Assembly: GCA_020848905.1 (NCBI GenBank)
Contig: JADLHG010000056.1
Location: 124,001 to 188,000, forward strand
Source of the DNA: Deltaproteobacteria bacterium
GTDB taxonomy: Bacteria > Myxococcota_A > Polyangia > GCA-2747355 > JADLHG01
Reading direction: 5' to 3'
DNA length: 64,000 bases
How positions within the stretch are numbered: position 1 is the stretch's first letter; every line of letters begins with the position of its first letter. Both the position numbers and the translations under genes were made by a program. Positions 62,626 through 64,000 of the stretch are shown one piece after another. Below the pieces are notes generated by a model that made no database searches, was not told the DNA's origin, and saw only the letters and a list, made by a program, of their open reading frames with translations.

Positions 62626-64000
62626 ATGGATAGGGTAGCGCTCGACCAAGCCATCGCCACGCTCCAGCAGAACAAGGAAGCGTGGGTGCGCGTTTCCGTG
62701 GATCGCAAGGTCGAGCTCCTCGAGGAGCTGATCCGGGGCACGGCGGCCGTGGCCGACCGTCAGGTGGCGGCCGCGGCGCAGGCCAAGGGCCTCTCTCCCG
62801 AGTCGCCCCTCGTGGGCGAGGACTACCTCGGCGGCCCCGTGGTGACGGTGCGCAACCTGCGCCTCCTCGCCGGCACGCTCCGGGACGTGGCGCGCTACGG
62901 GCGCCCCCGCCTCGACGAGAAGCGGATCCGGACGCGGGCCGGGGGCCAGGTGGTGGTGGAGGTCTTCCCCCTGAACCTCCTCGAGAAGTTCTTGTACCCG
63001 GGCTTTTCGGCCGAGGTGTGGATGCAGCCCGGCGTGACGCCGGACAGCCTGCCGTACCACATGGCCCACTTCTACCGGCAGAGCACGCCCGTGGGTCGGG
63101 TGGCGCTGGTGCTCGGCGCGGGGAACGTGGCCTCCATCGGGCCTCTCGACGTGGTGCACAAGCTCTTCGTCGAGGGGCAGGTCTGTCTGCTGAAGATGAA
63201 CCCGGTCAACGAGTACCTCGGGCCCTTCATCGAGGAGGCCTTCGCGCCCCTCGTGCGCCAGGGATTCGTGCGCGTGGTCTACGGGGGCCCCGAGGCGGGG
63301 GAGTACCTCTGCACGCATCCGGGCATCGACGAGATCCACATCACCGGCAGCGACAAGACGCACGACGCCATCGTCTTCGGCACGGGAAAGGCCGGAGCCG
63401 ACCGCAAGCGCAACAAGCAGCCCCAGAACGCGAGGCGCATCACGAGCGAGCTCGGCAACGTGAGCCCGATCGTCGTCGTGCCGGGCCTCTGGAGCGACGC
63501 CGAGGTGCAGTTCCAGGCCGAGAACATCGTCACGCAGATGACGAACAACGTGGGTTTCAACTGCAACGCGGCCAAGGTGATCGTCACCCACGAGAAGTGG
63601 CCCCAGCGGCGGGCGCTATTGGATGCCGTGCGGAAGGTGTTGCGCGAGCTGCCGCAGCGCCGGGCCTATTACCCGGGAGCCGAAGGGCGCTACGACGCCT
63701 TCGTCAAGACGCACCCCCAGGCGGAGGAGTTCGGCACCCGCCGGCAGGGAGAGCTGCCGTGGGCGCTCATCCCGGGCGTCAGCGCGGACAACACCGACGA
63801 GGCCTGCTTCACGACCGAGTCGTTCTGCGGCGTGACGGCCGAGACGACACTCCCCGGCGCCGACGCGGCGGAGTTTCTCGCGGCTGCCGTGCAGTTCTGC
63901 AACACGCGGCTGTGGGGCACGTTGAACGCCGAGATCCTCGTCCACCCGGCGTCGGCAAGCTACCTCGGGCAGTCCCTGGATCAGGCGATCGCGGACCTGC
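62626..64000 (+). CDS. Aldehyde dehydrogenase-superfamily protein (3' end cut off by window)
   Basis: Open for 458 codons to the window edge, so the C-terminus is missing. The NAD-dependent aldehyde dehydrogenase superfamily is shown by HFYRQSTPVGRVALVLGAGNVASIGPLDVVHKLF and the nucleotide-binding ITGSDKTHDAIVFGTG. General-base Glu275 lies in SELGNVSP and catalytic Cys313 in VGFNCNAAKVIV. The subfamily is unusual: FNC replaces the common GQxC, a KRNKQPQNAR insertion precedes the Glu motif, and over 140 residues precede the fold core. Substrate unknown; an acyl-CoA reductase-like or long-chain aldehyde role is possible. ATG with GGAGG upstream. It is divergent from gshB. Confidence 0.88.
   Translation, partial: MDRVALDQAIATLQQNKEAWVRVSVDRKVELLEELIRGTAAVADRQVAAAAQAKGLSPESPLVGEDYLGGPVVTVRNLRLLAGTLRDVARYGRPRLDEKRIRTRAGGQVVVEVFPLNLLEKFLYPGFSAEVWMQPGVTPDSLPYHMAHFYRQSTPVGRVALVLGAGNVASIGPLDVVHKLFVEGQVCLLKMNPVNEYLGPFIEEAFAPLVRQGFVRVVYGGPEAGEYLCTHPGIDEIHITGSDKTHDAIVFGTGKAGADRKRNKQPQNARRITSELGNVSPIVVVPGLWSDAEVQFQAENIVTQMTNNVGFNCNAAKVIVTHEKWPQRRALLDAVRKVLRELPQRRAYYPGAEGRYDAFVKTHPQAEEFGTRRQGELPWALIPGVSADNTDEACFTTESFCGVTAETTLPGADAAEFLAAAVQFCNTRLWGTLNAEILVHPASASYLGQSLDQAIADL

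Noticed and set aside
62494-63591. N-terminal extension of gshB
   Set aside because: The frame continues upstream over the aldehyde dehydrogenase gene on the other strand; GshB has normal length from the ATG at 62493, with a good ribosome binding site.

Overview
The window is very GC-rich chromosomal DNA with strong G/C bias at third codon positions, dense genes and many GTG starts. It looks like a member of the Myxococcota (the former Deltaproteobacteria). Support comes from thrombospondin-type-3/OmpA lipoproteins, a MopE-type DNNCD metal-binding motif, two giant TPR proteins (3479 and 1844 residues), type IV pilus genes pilC/pilS, a hemX-hemA-hemC operon and many secreted low-complexity lipoproteins. 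This assignment is inference from gene content. I see no rRNA, tRNA, CRISPR array, insertion sequence or prophage. The first and last genes are cut by the window edges.

Layout. 1-5.6 kb: a truncated secreted protein, hemE, a divergent SUMF1-fold protein, then an acyl-CoA mutase large subunit translationally coupled to kdsA, facing tatA. 5.7-12 kb (minus strand): lon, a lipoprotein-type 5'-nucleotidase and a CARDB-repeat lipoprotein with a 17-proline hinge. 12-25 kb: a zinc-ribbon/TPR membrane protein, the 10.4-kb gene for the giant TPR protein, a small conserved protein and a GIDE-like membrane protein. 25-33 kb: ppiD, then the rod-shape operon mreB-mreC-mreD-mrdA-rodA, then trxA. 33-37 kb: a haem operon (small protein, HemX/CcsA-like, hemA, hemC). 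37-44.5 kb: a CpoB-like lipoprotein, a LysM protein, dprA, topA, trmFO and a PilZ-like protein. 44.5-46.5 kb: three overlapping minus-strand genes of unknown function, one encoding a cytochrome-like lipoprotein. 46.6-58.5 kb: a glycosyltransferase, then an envelope cluster (small lipoprotein, TSP3-OmpA lipoprotein, TPR/beta-barrel protein, 1844-residue TPR protein, MopE-motif lipoprotein). 58.5-64 kb: pilS, pilC and gshB on the minus strand, and a truncated aldehyde dehydrogenase.

Several blocks are functional units: cell elongation (mre/mrd/rod), tetrapyrrole synthesis (hemE separate from hemX-hemA-hemC), and envelope maintenance (tatA, ppiD, CpoB-like, LysM, OmpA). The most unusual items are the mutase, whose two substrate-specificity residues are those of isobutyryl-CoA mutase; the 1844-residue TPR protein, whose C-terminus looks like an M48 peptidase that has lost its metal ligands; a KDO8P synthase with a shortened active-site loop; a TatA-like protein preceded by a lipobox-like leader; short AT-rich rare-codon islands in dprA and topA; and a perfect 14-bp inverted repeat between hemE and its divergent neighbour. 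Promoters are given where -35 and -10 hexamers could be read with a 16-18 bp spacer. They are sequence matches only.
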